Position numbers and translations under genes: made by a program. From Pantoea sp. At-9b (GTDB taxonomy: Bacteria; Pseudomonadota; Gammaproteobacteria; Enterobacterales; Enterobacteriaceae), in NCBI RefSeq assembly GCF_000175935.2, contig NC_014837.1, forward strand, positions 3,906,001 through 3,970,000: 64,000 nucleotides of DNA, in the 5' to 3' direction. Under the pieces are notes generated by a model. The model saw nothing but the letters and a program-made list of their open reading frames with translations. It was not told the DNA's origin and did no database searches. Of the stretch, positions 10,042 to 20,200 are shown piece after piece (positions within the stretch are counted from its first letter, which is position 1; each line of letters starts with the position of its first letter).

Positions 10042-10130
10042 GTTCGCCGAAACAAGACGCAATGTGAATGACAACCCATTTGAGATGCGATTGCGCTCAG
10101 GTTGTCCACCCAAATTCAGGAGAGTGAATC

Positions 10131-10403
10131 ATGAAAACTAAATTATCTATCGCAGTTCTGAGCCTGGCTTCCGTTCTTTCTTTCGGTGCCAGCGCTGCCA
10201 GCCTGATTACCAATGAACAGGCAGACACCATGAATCTGCAACCGCTGAACCAAACCATCAGCGTCAGCGGCCGTGATGGCGACCAGAACAACATCCGTCA
10301 GGAGCTGTCAGCGAAAGCCGATGCTCAGGGTGCCAGCCACTACCGCATCATTGAAAACAATCAGAATGACACCTACCACGTCACTGCTGAACTGTACAAA
10401 TAA
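10131..10403 (+). CDS. YhcN-like DUF1471 secreted small protein, copy 2
   Basis: This 90-residue paralogue has a signal peptide to about ASA (residue 22) and the same fold pattern (QTISVSGRDG, QELSAKADAQGASHYRIIE, ending HVTAELYK). It is the most divergent of the three: the usual PAGTISVSGTAG becomes PLNQTISVSGRDG, and three residues are added. A strong ribosome-binding site (CAGGAGAG) precedes the ATG. It is separated from copy 1 by 89 bases with no obvious terminator, so co-transcription is possible. Confidence 0.87.
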   Translation: MKTKLSIAVLSLASVLSFGASAASLITNEQADTMNLQPLNQTISVSGRDGDQNNIRQELSAKADAQGASHYRIIENNQNDTYHVTAELYK

Positions 10404-10420
10404 TCGATAAATGATTATCC

Positions 10421-10437
10421 GGCGTCCGAGCGACGCC
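10421..10437 (+). other. Small hairpin between DUF1471 copies 2 and 3
   Basis: GGCGTC (10421-10426) and GACGCC (10432-10437) form a 6-bp stem with a 5-base loop and no T-run. It may be a transcript-stabilising or attenuating structure. Confidence 0.3.
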
Positions 10438-10506
10438 TGGATATGCATCGACGACCCGCTACCCACTTATTACCGCAGGTTGTTGATTGTAATGAGGAGA
10501 CCACGA

Positions 10507-10770
10507 ATGAAAATCAAAGCAACCATCGCAACCGCTAGCCTGCTCTCACTGTTGACCTTTGGTGCCTCTGCGGCACAGCTGGTCACTGCGGAACAGGCTC
10601 AGAATATGCAGCCTGCGGGGACAGTAACCATCAGTGGTACTGCCGGTGCACCAATGGATTATCGTGCTCAGCTGTCACAGAAAGCCGATGAACAGGGTGC
10701 CAGCGCCTATAAAGTGATTGAAGCCCGTACCGGCGACAACTATCACATCACTGCTGAACTGTATAAGTAA
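10507..10770 (+). CDS. YhcN-like DUF1471 secreted small protein, copy 3
   Basis: This 87-residue paralogue is closest to copy 1 (shared PAGT, VSGTAG or ISGTAG, and EAR...NYH or TYH patterns). A signal peptide ends at about ASAA and the C-terminus is HITAELYK. I chose the ATG at 10507, preceded by GAGGAGACC. The frame is open 32 codons further upstream, but that part lacks a signal sequence and overlaps the intergenic hairpin. A strong terminator at 10800-10824 closes the cluster. Confidence 0.87.
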   Translation: MKIKATIATASLLSLLTFGASAAQLVTAEQAQNMQPAGTVTISGTAGAPMDYRAQLSQKADEQGASAYKVIEARTGDNYHITAELYK

Positions 10771-10799
10771 TTCCTCGTCAACTGCTTGACGAACCCTTT

Positions 10800-10824
10800 G
10801 GCCCCGCTCGCCGGGGCCCTTTTT
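10800..10824 (+). terminator. Intrinsic terminator of the DUF1471 cluster
   Basis: GGCCCCG (10800-10806) and CGGGGCC (10812-10818) form a GC-rich stem followed by CTTTTT. It lies 30 bases after copy 3 and also faces the end of the convergent barstar-like gene. Confidence 0.85.
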
Positions 10825-10827
10825 ACG

Positions 10828-11100
10828 TCACTTCACATTAAAGCGGAGCTGACCATCCAGCTCCTCTTCTGCCTCATCAAACAGCAAAATCAACGCCCCA
10901 TAGCGACGTTTCTGTCCTGATCCTAAGTGAATAAACTCAATCTCCAGCGGCAACGGCAGTTGATCGCCGGTCACCACTTGCCAGAGATCATCCAAATCAG
11001 TAATCGCCAGATCCGCCAGCGCAAAACGGTCGCTAAACTGGCGGAAGAAGTGCGCCTGATCGACGATTTCATCGAAATCAAAACGTTCGATTCTCATCAT
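10828..11100 (-). CDS. yhcO: Barstar-family protein YhcO
   Basis: This 90-residue protein of the barstar fold matches E. coli YhcO in length, with FDFDEI near the start, the DLDSLWD-like segment DLDDLWQVV, LPLPLEIEFIHLG and the C-terminus ALILLFDEAEEELDG. Barstar proteins inhibit barnase-type ribonucleases. No RNase gene lies nearby, and the cellular partner of YhcO is not known to me. The start at 11100 gives the family length; an upstream ATG adds ten unrelated residues, and an ATG one codon later is equally possible. A terminator at 11255-11279 separates it from aaeB. Confidence 0.88.
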   Translation of the reverse strand: MMRIERFDFDEIVDQAHFFRQFSDRFALADLAITDLDDLWQVVTGDQLPLPLEIEFIHLGSGQKRRYGALILLFDEAEEELDGQLRFNVK

Positions 11101-11254
11101 GACGACTCTCTTTTCTGTACCACTGCCCATTAGACCGGGTAGCCTGCGTTGAAATGATTGTGTTGCTGCGGGAGAAGTGGATGTCCTCTTCCCCTGACAG
11201 TTTGCATCCCGTCAGGAAAGTATAGATGGCATTACCGGTGGGTTTGGTGCGAGT

Positions 11255-11279
11255 GAGCCACCGTCGCAAACGGTGGCTC
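11255..11279. terminator. Hairpin between aaeB and yhcO
   Basis: GAGCCACCGT (11255-11264) and ACGGTGGCTC (11270-11279) form a perfect 10-bp stem with a 5-base loop, close after the aaeB stop. The T-rich side (GTTTTAG) is on the plus strand; on the minus strand, where aaeB is transcribed, the tail is weak. Confidence 0.6.
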
Positions 11280-11282
11280 GTT

Positions 11283-13235
11283 TTAGATTTGAATCAAGGT
11301 GTTCTGGTACTTACTCAGCATCGTGGCAAGACGCTTCACCGGCTCCGTCACACTGACGGGGGCCGCGTAGTGCTGGAGTTTCTCCTGATAGACATCCAGC
11401 TCACGTAACAACTGCTCAAAATAGACACGCCGCTTATCATCACTCCGCGTCGAGATCACCTGGTCAGCGGTGGATCGCAGCTGGCGGTGATACGCCGAGA
11501 GATCCGCATTGATCGGCACCTCTGCATTACGTAAGCGTTGATGGCCGATGATCAGTGTCAGCGCGATACGGTATTTATTGATATCACCGGGGAACAGATT
11601 GAGCAGCATAAACAGCTGCTGATATAGCGCGGGCAAATGGTTCTCACGACGGCGCGCCTGATTGGTGGTCATCGCTGCCACTGCGGCATACATAAAGCGA
11701 TTCAGCAGCTTACGACCGGTACGGGCTTTTGATTTATCACGAATCAGCAAAATCACCATCATCGCCACAAAACACCCAATCACCTGACCCAATACGTTGT
11801 CGAGAAACACGTTGAACTCGAACTTCATTGGGTTATCCAGCACCAACACGTTGATGGTGCCGATCAACGCCCCCAGCGTTCCCAACTGTCGGCGTTGTAC
11901 AAAGATGCCACCAATAAAGCCCAGCAGGCCAATGGCGATGCACAGCAATAGCATGCTTTGCTGGGTCGAAGGCAGAACGTAGATAAAGTAGAGCGCACCC
12001 AGTGGCACCGCCACCGTCATACCGTAGAGGAAATCTTTCGCCATCATCAACGGATTCGGGGTACGCATCGCCAGCGCGGTGATGACCGCCAGCATGACCA
12101 TACAGCCACTGCCAGAGGTCCAGCCGGTGTACAGCCAGAAAAGCGAGCCAATCGCTGTCGCGGCAAAGGTACGCACGCCATTAATCATGGCATGGTGAGT
12201 TTCGGCAGAACGCGCCTGAATCACCACTTCACGTTGCAGAATCCCCTCTTCCAGCGTGGTGATGCGGCTGTTGCTCCTGACACCATTAATCAACAACAAG
12301 TATTCCGTGGCCGCCCCAACCCAGCTCGCTAACGTCAGCGGCGTGGTTTTGCTGCTGACGCCAATCACCCGGCGCATAATTTTCATGCGCTTGTGCACGT
12401 CATCAACGCTTTTGACCTCTTTCTCGATCAGCAGGCGATACTGCGGCGGAATGTAGTCCGGACGGGAATTCTGAATCAGGAAGGTTTCAGCCGCCTGAGT
12501 AATCAATGTTAACGACAGGGTGTTCAGCATCTGCAAACGGCGGCTGCTGTTTTTCCAGCGCGATGATTCCATCATCAACTGACTGCGCATGGTGTTCAGC
12601 GCCGTGGTGCGACGCACCAGCGCGCTCCAGGCTTTGTCGACTTCGTCTTTATCGCCGTGCGCCACACAGAGTTGCAGCAGCTTGTAATGCGCTACCAGCA
12701 GTGAATCCACTTCCTGATCGATCACTTTTTTAATCGAACGGGGCGAGAAAATCATATCCGCCAGAATGGCACACAGAATACCCAGCACGATTTCGCTACA
12801 ACGCTCAACCGCAAACTGCGGTGCCAGCGTCAGCCCGCCACTGGCATCGGCGGTGACGACGATAATCAGCGCAGTGTAACCCGCCAGCCCCAGCGCATAG
12901 GAGTTTTCGACTTTGATCAGCGAGGAGAGCCAGACACAAAGACCGGCCCACAGGCAGCACAACAGCAACATCACCACCGGGGCGCGCACGGTGGCGATCA
13001 TAATGGTCAGCGCCGCAATACAGCCAATGAAGGTGCCGATAATACGCAGAATGCCGCGATAGCGCAGCGCGCCGGAGTAGGGATCTCCTCCGGCGACAAA
13101 GGCGGTGCCACCCGCCACAATCCCGGCGGTCATCACCGCCCAGCGCGGCGTTTCCAGATTGAAGTGGAAGCCGATGATCAGCGCCGCTACCAGCGCAAAC
13201 GTCAGCTTCACCGGGAAACGCAGAAACTCAATCAT
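11283..13235 (-). CDS. aaeB: p-Hydroxybenzoic acid efflux pump subunit AaeB
   Basis: AaeB is the inner-membrane pump of the AaeAB system, which exports aromatic carboxylic acids such as p-hydroxybenzoate. The 650-residue protein (655 in E. coli) belongs to the fusaric-acid-resistance/PET family. It has two hydrophobic halves (about 10-165 and 360-500), each followed by a soluble helical domain. The N-terminal segment [17 protein letters not shown] is typical. It follows aaeA by nine bases and ends at the hairpin 11255-11279. Confidence 0.96.
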   Translation of the reverse strand: MIEFLRFPVKLTFALVAALIIGFHFNLETPRWAVMTAGIVAGGTAFVAGGDPYSGALRYRGILRIIGTFIGCIAALTIMIATVRAPVVMLLLCCLWAGLCVWLSSLIKVENSYALGLAGYTALIIVVTADASGGLTLAPQFAVERCSEIVLGILCAILADMIFSPRSIKKVIDQEVDSLLVAHYKLLQLCVAHGDKDEVDKAWSALVRRTTALNTMRSQLMMESSRWKNSSRRLQMLNTLSLTLITQAAETFLIQNSRPDYIPPQYRLLIEKEVKSVDDVHKRMKIMRRVIGVSSKTTPLTLASWVGAATEYLLLINGVRSNSRITTLEEGILQREVVIQARSAETHHAMINGVRTFAATAIGSLFWLYTGWTSGSGCMVMLAVITALAMRTPNPLMMAKDFLYGMTVAVPLGALYFIYVLPSTQQSMLLLCIAIGLLGFIGGIFVQRRQLGTLGALIGTINVLVLDNPMKFEFNVFLDNVLGQVIGCFVAMMVILLIRDKSKARTGRKLLNRFMYAAVAAMTTNQARRRENHLPALYQQLFMLLNLFPGDINKYRIALTLIIGHQRLRNAEVPINADLSAYHRQLRSTADQVISTRSDDKRRVYFEQLLRELDVYQEKLQHYAAPVSVTEPVKRLATMLSKYQNTLIQI

Positions 13236-13244
13236 ATCGCCCTC

Positions 13245-14174
13245 TTAACCAAACTCACGCAGGCGATTAAACAGTTTGCTCATCGGTGAGGCTTGCGTCT
13301 CACGATCTTTCTCGCCGGTAATCACCACGGTAGCGGTGGTGCCTGCCGGGAAGCGGTTGCCAGGCTGATCGTCGAGATGAATACGCACCGGTACACGCTG
13401 TGCCAGACGTACCCACTCCAGATTGGAATCAACCGTGGCCATGCCTTTGCTGTCATTGGTGCTGCTGCTGTCGGTAACGCCAGCCGCAATGCTGTCGACG
13501 GTGCCGCGCAATACGGTATTGCTACCCAGCGGGGTGATTTCCGCACGGAAGCCCGGGCGCACGCCATCCAGCTTGGTTTCTTCCATGTAGGCCAGTACGT
13601 AGAACGTATGTTGCTGTACCAGCGCCACGGCGACGGAGCCACGGGTAATGAACTCGCCCTGATAGACGTTGAGGTTCGTCACCCAGCCGTCAGACGGTGC
13701 CTTAATGGTGGTACGATCCAGGTCGATGGCCGCCAGATCGCGCGTCGCAATGGCTTTCGCCAATTGATGCTCGGTGGTGGTCAGGTCGTTGTTGGCCTGG
13801 TCGATGGCTTCACGCGACATCGCGCTGGTGCCAAGCTGATTACGGCGCGCCGCTTCACGACGTTTTTCGTTGGCGACCGCCTGATAGTACTCGACATCGG
13901 CCTGCGCTTCATCCAGAGCCTTCTGGTAACGCGGACGGTCGACCACAAACAGGGTGTCGCCCTTCTTCACCAGTTGGTTATCACGGACCGGCACATCGGT
14001 GATCAGGCCGGTCACATCCGGCGAGATCGCCACGACATCGGCAGAGAATTTAGCATCACGCGTCCACGGGGATTCGGTGTAGAACACCCAGGCGCGGAAG
14101 ATGATCACGATAGCGACGACAACCAGCAGGAGAGTAATCGCGTAGCGCGCGATTTTTCTTATTAGCGCTTTCAC
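13245..14174 (-). CDS. aaeA: p-Hydroxybenzoic acid efflux pump subunit AaeA
   Basis: AaeA is the periplasmic membrane-fusion (HlyD family) partner of AaeB. The 309-residue protein has an N-terminal membrane anchor (about 10-30), the split biotinyl-lipoyl half-motifs ([20 protein letters not shown] and [14 protein letters not shown]), a helical hairpin between them and a C-terminal beta-barrel. It sits between aaeX (eight bases) and aaeB (nine bases) in one minus-strand operon. Confidence 0.97.
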   Translation of the reverse strand: MKALIRKIARYAITLLLVVVAIVIIFRAWVFYTESPWTRDAKFSADVVAISPDVTGLITDVPVRDNQLVKKGDTLFVVDRPRYQKALDEAQADVEYYQAVANEKRREAARRNQLGTSAMSREAIDQANNDLTTTEHQLAKAIATRDLAAIDLDRTTIKAPSDGWVTNLNVYQGEFITRGSVAVALVQQHTFYVLAYMEETKLDGVRPGFRAEITPLGSNTVLRGTVDSIAAGVTDSSSTNDSKGMATVDSNLEWVRLAQRVPVRIHLDDQPGNRFPAGTTATVVITGEKDRETQASPMSKLFNRLREFG

Positions 14175-14182
14175 TTAAAACC

Positions 14183-14386
14183 TCAGACGAATAAACGGGA
14201 TACAAGGTAAAACACACAGCAATAAAGCGCTGTGTTAAAAAGTGCCGGATGCCAAACCAGATCATACAATCCGCTGGGCGTCAGCACGCGTTTCACCAGC
14301 CAGAACAGCGCCAGTGAAACAATCAGTTCAATGAAGATGGGCGGGAAAGACAGCCCAAATACGACAAATACCGGAAGCACACTCAT
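14183..14386 (-). CDS. aaeX: AaeX, DUF1656 membrane protein
   Basis: This 67-residue protein has two hydrophobic segments (about 5-27 and 46-65). It matches E. coli AaeX in length and sequence ([16 protein letters not shown]). It is the first gene of aaeXAB. DUF1656 proteins are regularly found with PET-family efflux pumps; their role is not defined. It diverges from the regulator gene aaeR. Confidence 0.95.
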   Translation of the reverse strand: MSVLPVFVVFGLSFPPIFIELIVSLALFWLVKRVLTPSGLYDLVWHPALFNTALYCCVFYLVSRLFV

Positions 14387-14583
14387 TTCGGTTCCTTAGT
14401 TCGACCTTGCCGGATTGCACCGATACCTGCCCATACGCCACAGAGCACGACGGGTTGATGATAATGGGATGACGGGTAGACTGATGGCAACATTCAGGCC
14501 GTTTGAGCTAATCATAGCGTATCATCTGACAAACACAGGCAGATTCACTGCCGTGTTAAGGTGCGGTGAAATGACCCAGCGTG

Positions 14584-14609
14584 CGTATAGTAACGCGCTT
14601 GACTATACG
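14584..14609. promoter_or_regulatory. Candidate AaeR operator (inverted repeat)
   Basis: A perfect 8-bp inverted repeat, CGTATAGT (14584-14591) and ACTATACG (14602-14609), has a 10-base spacer and lies between divergent aaeX and aaeR. It contains the T-N11-A geometry typical of LysR-type sites. The left arm includes a -10-like TATAGT. It lies 47 bases before aaeR, consistent with autoregulation plus control of aaeXAB. Confidence 0.5.
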
Positions 14610-14621
14610 TTATCTACATAT

Positions 14622-14637
14622 TGTGAGCTAAATCACT
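14622..14637. promoter_or_regulatory. Candidate CRP site upstream of aaeR
   Basis: TGTGA, six bases, then TCACT matches the cAMP-CRP consensus in nine of ten conserved positions. It is about 20 bases before the aaeR start and beside the inverted repeat. Confidence 0.45.
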
Positions 14638-14655
14638 TTTTAGCCAGAGTAAACA

Positions 14656-15573
14656 ATGGAACGACTTAAAGGCATGTCCATCTTCGCCAAAGTGGTTGAA
14701 TTAGGTTCCTTTACCGCCGCGGCACGTCAGCTTCATCTTAGTGTTTCGTCGATTAGCCAGATAGTCGCGAAACTGGAAGATGAGCTACAGGTCAAGCTGT
14801 TGAATCGCAGTACCCGAAGCATTGGCCTGACCGAAGCGGGCAGAATCTATTATCAGGGCTGTCGCCGTATGTTGGCAGAGGCGATGCAGGTGCACGAGCA
14901 ACTGTATGCCTTCAACAACACGCCCATTGGTATTTTACGTATCGGCAGTTCGTCGACAATGGCGCAAAATGTCCTCGCCGATATGACCAGCGATATGTTA
15001 CGCGAATATCCAGGTCTTAGCGTCAATTTAGTGACCGGTATTCCGGCACCGGATTTGATCGCCAACGGGCTGGATCTGGTGATACGCGTAGGTGAGTTGC
15101 AGGACTCAAATCTGTTCTCGCGCCGCCTGGGGGCGATGCCGATGGTCGTGTGCGCCGCCAAAAGCTTTCTGGCACAGCACGGCACGCCGGAAAAACCGGG
15201 CGAGATCGATAATTTTTCGTGGCTGGAATATAGCGTGCGACCGGACAACACCTTTGAGTTAATTGCCCCGGAAGGGCTGGTAACGCGTTTGACGCCGCAG
15301 GGGCGCTTTGTCACTAATGATTCGCTGACGCTGATCCGCTGGCTGAAAGCCGGGTGCGGTATCGCCTATGTACCGTTGATGTGGGTGATTAACGAGATCA
15401 ACACCGGTGAGATCGATATCCTGTTTACGCAATACCAGTCGGCTCCCAGACCGGTGTATGCTCTGTATACCGAAAAAGATAAGCTGCCGCTGAAAGTGCA
15501 GGTGTGTATCGACTATCTGACTGAATATTTCAAACGGGTGGCGCGCCAGTATCAGCAGCACCGTAAAAACTGA
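14656..15573 (+). CDS. aaeR: LysR-type transcriptional regulator AaeR
   Basis: AaeR activates aaeXAB in response to aromatic carboxylic acids. The 305-residue protein has the N-terminal LysR winged helix-turn-helix (SFTAAARQLHLSVSSISQIVAKLE, broken about residues 18-41) and a C-terminal effector-binding domain of two alpha/beta lobes. It is divergent from aaeX, with the shared control region between. The E. coli orthologue has a similar length (309). A palindromic repeat lies just after its stop. Confidence 0.95.
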   Translation: MERLKGMSIFAKVVELGSFTAAARQLHLSVSSISQIVAKLEDELQVKLLNRSTRSIGLTEAGRIYYQGCRRMLAEAMQVHEQLYAFNNTPIGILRIGSSSTMAQNVLADMTSDMLREYPGLSVNLVTGIPAPDLIANGLDLVIRVGELQDSNLFSRRLGAMPMVVCAAKSFLAQHGTPEKPGEIDNFSWLEYSVRPDNTFELIAPEGLVTRLTPQGRFVTNDSLTLIRWLKAGCGIAYVPLMWVINEINTGEIDILFTQYQSAPRPVYALYTEKDKLPLKVQVCIDYLTEYFKRVARQYQQHRKN

Positions 15574-15593
15574 GCATAAGTCTCGCATGGACT

Positions 15594-15676
15594 GTAGCGG
15601 CGCAATTTATTGCGCAAGCCAGACGGAGCAAGGTGCCGCCGTCTGGAAAAATCCGCGCGATAAATCGCGCCGCCAC
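15594..15676. repeat. Palindromic repeat, copy 1 (between aaeR and tldD)
   Basis: This 83-bp element has outer arms GTAGCGGCGCAATTTATTGC (from 15594) and GCGATAAATCGCGCCGCCAC (to 15676), which pair with few mismatches. An inner hairpin is CCAGACGG with CCGTCTGG. A second copy with the same arms lies at 41684-41756. It stands between convergent genes, as REP-type elements often do, and could serve as a transcript end for both. Confidence 0.7.
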
Positions 15677-15690
15677 GAATCAGTACCGAA

Positions 15691-17136
15691 TCAGGCGGTT
15701 CCGCCGACGGTGAGTTTATCGAGCTTCAATGTCGGCTGGCCTACGCCCACCGGCACGCTCTGCCCCTCTTTACCGCAGACACCCACGCCTTTATCCAGCG
15801 CCAGGTCGTTACCAACCATGGAGATCTGCTGCATGGCTTCGATACCGGAACCAATCAGCGTGGCCCCTTTCACCGGTTTGGTCACTTTGCCGTTCTCAAT
15901 CAGATAGGCTTCTGACGTGGAGAACACGAACTTACCGGAGGTGATATCCACCTGACCGCCACCAAAGTTCGGGGCATACAGGCCATACTCCACGCTGGCA
16001 ATGATGTCCTGCGGGGTGGATTTCCCGGCCAGCATGTAGGTATTGGTCATACGCGGCATCGGCAGATGTGCATAAGACTCACGGCGACCATTGCCGGTAG
16101 GGTTGACGCCCATCAGACGCGCATTGAGCTTGTCCTGCATGTAGCCTTTCAGCACACCGTTTTCAATCAACACGTTGTACTGTCCTGGTACGCCTTCATC
16201 GTCCACCGCCAGTGAACCGCGCAGACCTTCGATAGTGCCGTCATCCACCACAGTACACAATTCAGATGCGACCAACTGGCCCATTTTGCCGCTGAACACC
16301 GAGGTCGCACGACGGTTAAAGTCGCCTTCCAGCCCGTGTCCAACCGCTTCGTGCAGCAACACACCCGGCCAGCCAGCGCCCAGCACCACCGGCAGTGTGC
16401 CCGCCGGTGCCGCAACCGCCGAGAGGTTAACCAGCGCCATACGCACCGCTTCACGCGCCCACGCATCCGCACGCACCTCTCCGCTTTCATCGGCGAGGAA
16501 GAATTCATAACCAGTACGTGCACCGCCGCCGCTGGAGCCACGTTCACGTTTACCCTGATCTTCTACCTGCACACTGATCGACAGACGCACCAGCGGACGC
16601 ACATCTGCGGCCAGCGTGCCATCGGTCGCCGCCACCAGCACTTGTTCGTACACCCCGGTCAGGCTGGCATTCACTTCCTGGACACGAGGATCGGCGGCAC
16701 GCGCCACGTTATCAACACGATGCAGCAGGGCAATTTTGTCTTCACGCGTCAGGCTATCCAGCGGATTGACCGGTGCATACAGTGAACGGTTGATAACTGC
16801 CGAGAGGGTATGGGCTTTGCCATTACCTTGTTCGCGTACAATGCTGCGTGCGGCTTCCGCCGACTGGCGCAAGGCATTCAGGGTGATCTGGTCTGCATAA
16901 GCAAAACCGGTTTTTTCACCGCTGACCGCCCGGACGCCCACGCCCTGATCGATATGGTACGAGCCGTCTTTAATAATTTTGTCTTCCAGCACCCAAGATT
17001 CGTGGAAGCTGGACTGAAAATAGAGATCGGCATAGTCCAGACGACGTTCTGAAAGCTGCCCTAACAGGGAAAAAAGGTCCTGCTGATTAATGCTGTTCGC
17101 AGTTAGCAACTGCTCACTTACCAGATTCAGAGTCAT
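15691..17136 (-). CDS. tldD: Metalloprotease TldD
   Basis: TldD forms the TldD/TldE (PmbA) complex that degrades unfolded peptides; it matures microcin B17 and degrades the antitoxin CcdA in E. coli. The 481-residue protein equals the E. coli length and carries the zinc-binding HExxxH motif ([11 protein letters not shown]) in the middle of the chain and the glycine-rich NFGGGQVD segment near the C-terminus. It follows yhdP by 65 bases on the same strand, as in E. coli. Confidence 0.97.
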   Translation of the reverse strand: MTLNLVSEQLLTANSINQQDLFSLLGQLSERRLDYADLYFQSSFHESWVLEDKIIKDGSYHIDQGVGVRAVSGEKTGFAYADQITLNALRQSAEAARSIVREQGNGKAHTLSAVINRSLYAPVNPLDSLTREDKIALLHRVDNVARAADPRVQEVNASLTGVYEQVLVAATDGTLAADVRPLVRLSISVQVEDQGKRERGSSGGGARTGYEFFLADESGEVRADAWAREAVRMALVNLSAVAAPAGTLPVVLGAGWPGVLLHEAVGHGLEGDFNRRATSVFSGKMGQLVASELCTVVDDGTIEGLRGSLAVDDEGVPGQYNVLIENGVLKGYMQDKLNARLMGVNPTGNGRRESYAHLPMPRMTNTYMLAGKSTPQDIIASVEYGLYAPNFGGGQVDITSGKFVFSTSEAYLIENGKVTKPVKGATLIGSGIEAMQQISMVGNDLALDKGVGVCGKEGQSVPVGVGQPTLKLDKLTVGGTA

Positions 17137-17201
17137 CGTTTCTCACTCATTTTACGCTCAGATATTTCATAGCCTGCGGCAATTCCCCGACGGCGTCAAA
17201 T

Positions 17202-20200
17202 TCACTTCTTGTCGTTTTCGCGTGGTTTGCGTAGCACTTCATTGATTTCCGGCTTATCCAGTGGCCCGCTGATGTGGTAACGCAATAGCGAAATTTTACT
17301 CCACAGTGGCCCCAGCACTTTACTGGCAGCAAACACCGCCGCGCCCACCACCGGGTTGATAACAAACGCCGTCGCCACCCCCACGGAAGCCGAAATTTCT
17401 GGTGCCACCACCGCTTCCATATCGATCTCGCGTTTCACCAGATCGACCTTGCCCTGCATCGCGATATCCGCTTCCAGACCATCCACCAACAGGTTATCGG
17501 TGTGCATCACGCCATTTTCAATCCATGCCGTGCCGTTAATGGAATCGAAAAAGAAGCCCTGACTGAAGGTGTCACTGAAATCGAAACGCAATTTACGCAG
17601 CAGCGCGTCAAAACTCATTAAACGCAGCAGTTGTCCGGCGCGACCCGTATTCACATCAGCGATCTGGCCTTTGCCAAAATGGCTTTTCAGCGTGCCACTC
17701 AGCGTCGGCTCTGAAGGTTGCCACGGCGCAGAACGCCAGTGCAAATCGTAGTCGATTTTAAAGGGGGCATCGCGCAGTGGGGTATTCACGCCAAACCAAT
17801 TGGTCGCATCGTTGATGTTGTTGCCACTCAGCGTCCCTTTCAGAGACGTGCGCTGTTCACCCGGCTTATTCACCCACTCGCCATTGATACTCAGCTTGGA
17901 ACTGCCGGTGTCTACCGATCCGTTAGTGAGTGCTAACGTATCGCCACGGGGTTGCAGCAGCGCCTGCATATGACCGAATTTCTGCCCACGCAGCCAGCAC
18001 TCCTGACAGCTCAGTTGCAGGGCGGGCCAGTTGGCGAAGTTGATGGTGGTGTTGTCACTGAAAGGTGATGCAGTCTCACCCTCTTTTCCTGCCCATTCAG
18101 GATTGTAATACAGGTAGCTGAGCGCGAGCTGCCACGGACCTTGCTGGGCGGTGTTGAGGCTACCCCGAGCTTCGCGGCTCTCCAGCTGCACCTGAGTATT
18201 GCCGGTTGGCCCTTGGGTCACTGTGGCGTTGAGGTCATGCCATTGCTGACCCGCGAGAGTCAGCGCCGGTGTATGCAGCGTGACATCACCCGGCAGCAGC
18301 GCCCCTCCGACATTGGTCTCGCCCTGCGCATTGCGTGCACCGCCTGCGCCCGCCAGCAGCCCCATCCAGGCTTCACCGTCAATTTCCGGCAAATTCAGCA
18401 CCATGCCGCGCTTGTCCGGCAGCTTCGGTGTGGTTTTCGTATCGTTGAGCCAGATACCGCGATCGACCCGCAGCTGAGGTTCCAGCAACCAGCGACTGTT
18501 AAACCGATGGTGATCCAATACGCTACCACTCAGTTCGAATCCGTTCAGATTACCACTGGCCGAAATCGTCATCGGCATCGCCGCACCCGCTTTCTTATCA
18601 AGCGGTGCTGGTAAGTGACTGCTCACCTCTTTGCCGTCACCTTTCAGGTCAACCTTGTAGCTGGCCCCCCCCTTATGCGGCAGGGTGATGTCGACATTAC
18701 CCTGCCACGCGAGGTTGCCGCTTAATTGGCTGGTCACGGTCGCGGGCAGCATCTTCAGTTTTGCCAGCGGCCAGTCTCCCAGCAACTTCACGTTGACGCC
18801 AAAGTCGTTCGGATTCTCCTGCGTACTGAAGCTGACGCCTACCGGCTGTCCAAACCAGTTTGCCTGCATTTCCTCACTGTCCAGGTTGCCGTTGTTATAG
18901 CGAAAGCGTCCGGTGAGGTTATGCAGTGTGGTTTTTAACGGTTTGATATATAAACTGTTATTATTCATCACCACATTGCCGCTGGCATGAACCAGCTCGC
19001 CATCCAGCGGAATGTCGAGGTTAAGACGCCCACGCACGTTGCCCTTAATCTGCAATTGTTGCAGAGCGGCCCCCAGCGTTGGTTTCAGCGGCGTTTGCTC
19101 GAAGTAATCGGCAATTTGCTTGCCCTCACCGCTCAGATCGCCGTCAATAATCAGCTTCTCTTTCAGGTAATCCGGGATGATCGCACTGATATTGCGCGCG
19201 TCCACCTCACCCAGTTTCGCCTGTTCAGCCTTCATCCACAGGCCGTCATTGACGAAGTCGAGATCAATGTCGAGATTGTTGATCGCCGGCCAACCGGGCT
19301 GGAATTGATAGGTGGCCTGACGTAATGGCACCCACACCTCAAACATGCCGTCGTTATGGCGGAACGGGAACAGTGTCGGATCACCCGCGAACAACAAGGT
19401 GGCGTTATCCACCTTGCCACCTTTGATGGCATCGCTCAGATAGTGGGTCAGGCCATGGCCCATCAGCGGTTCCGGGAAATAACGCCATGCATCGCCCGCA
19501 TCGGTAACACGAATACCCGCCAGAATATCGAGACGCGGGGCTTTGCCGAGATTTTGCTGATACACAAAATCGCCGCGCGCCCACAGCGAACGCGCCTTCA
19601 CATCCAGTTGATGACCATCCAACGTCAGGCCCTGGTCATCATGTCGCCAGTTAAGCTTGCCGGTAACCTGCTGAATTTGTAATGGCGCCTGGAACATGTC
19701 GCCGTAAGGCACTTCCGCCTGCCCCATCGCCACATCCAGCATCCCATTACTCAGGCTGCCGCTGGCACTGCCACTCAGATTGCTGATGCCGGGTAGCAAC
19801 TCCCAGTGCTGCCAGCTTAGATCGCGCCATGTGGCTTGCAGGCGGGTCTGCTCTGGCTGCTGCAACGGAATATCCAGCGCCAGCGCATCAATGTGGCCTT
19901 GCGGCTGTAGCGCCCGCCAGTTATCAAACATCGCCGGAGAGAGTGGCTGGAACAAGGGCACCAGCGGTGCCAGACGTTGCAGATCCAGCTGGGTCGCGCG
20001 CACACGAATTTCCGGTGCGTTATTCGCCCCAAGTAGCTGCTTATCTTCCGGTTTCCACAACAGTGAGAAATGTCCCGGCTCCCAGGCGACACCATCGGTG
20101 CTGAGACGGGTTTGCGGCACAGATACCATCCAGCCATTCTGGAAACGGGACAGGTGGGCCGTTAACCCATCAACCTGCAACTGGTGGTCACCCTGCTCAC

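Noticed and set aside
10411..10506. 32-codon N-terminal extension of the third DUF1471 protein
   Set aside because: It would bury the signal peptide inside the protein. The internal ATG has a good ribosome-binding site and matches the paralogues.
10828..11100. yhcO as half of a toxin-antitoxin pair
   Set aside because: No RNase or other toxin-like gene adjoins it. Both neighbours are well-known families, and the locus is conserved as a single gene in E. coli.
13293..14165. 290-codon plus-strand frame opposite aaeA
   Set aside because: It is antisense to aaeA, an intact membrane-fusion protein gene in a conserved operon. The composition (Arg, His, Gly and Asp rich) is typical of a shadow frame.
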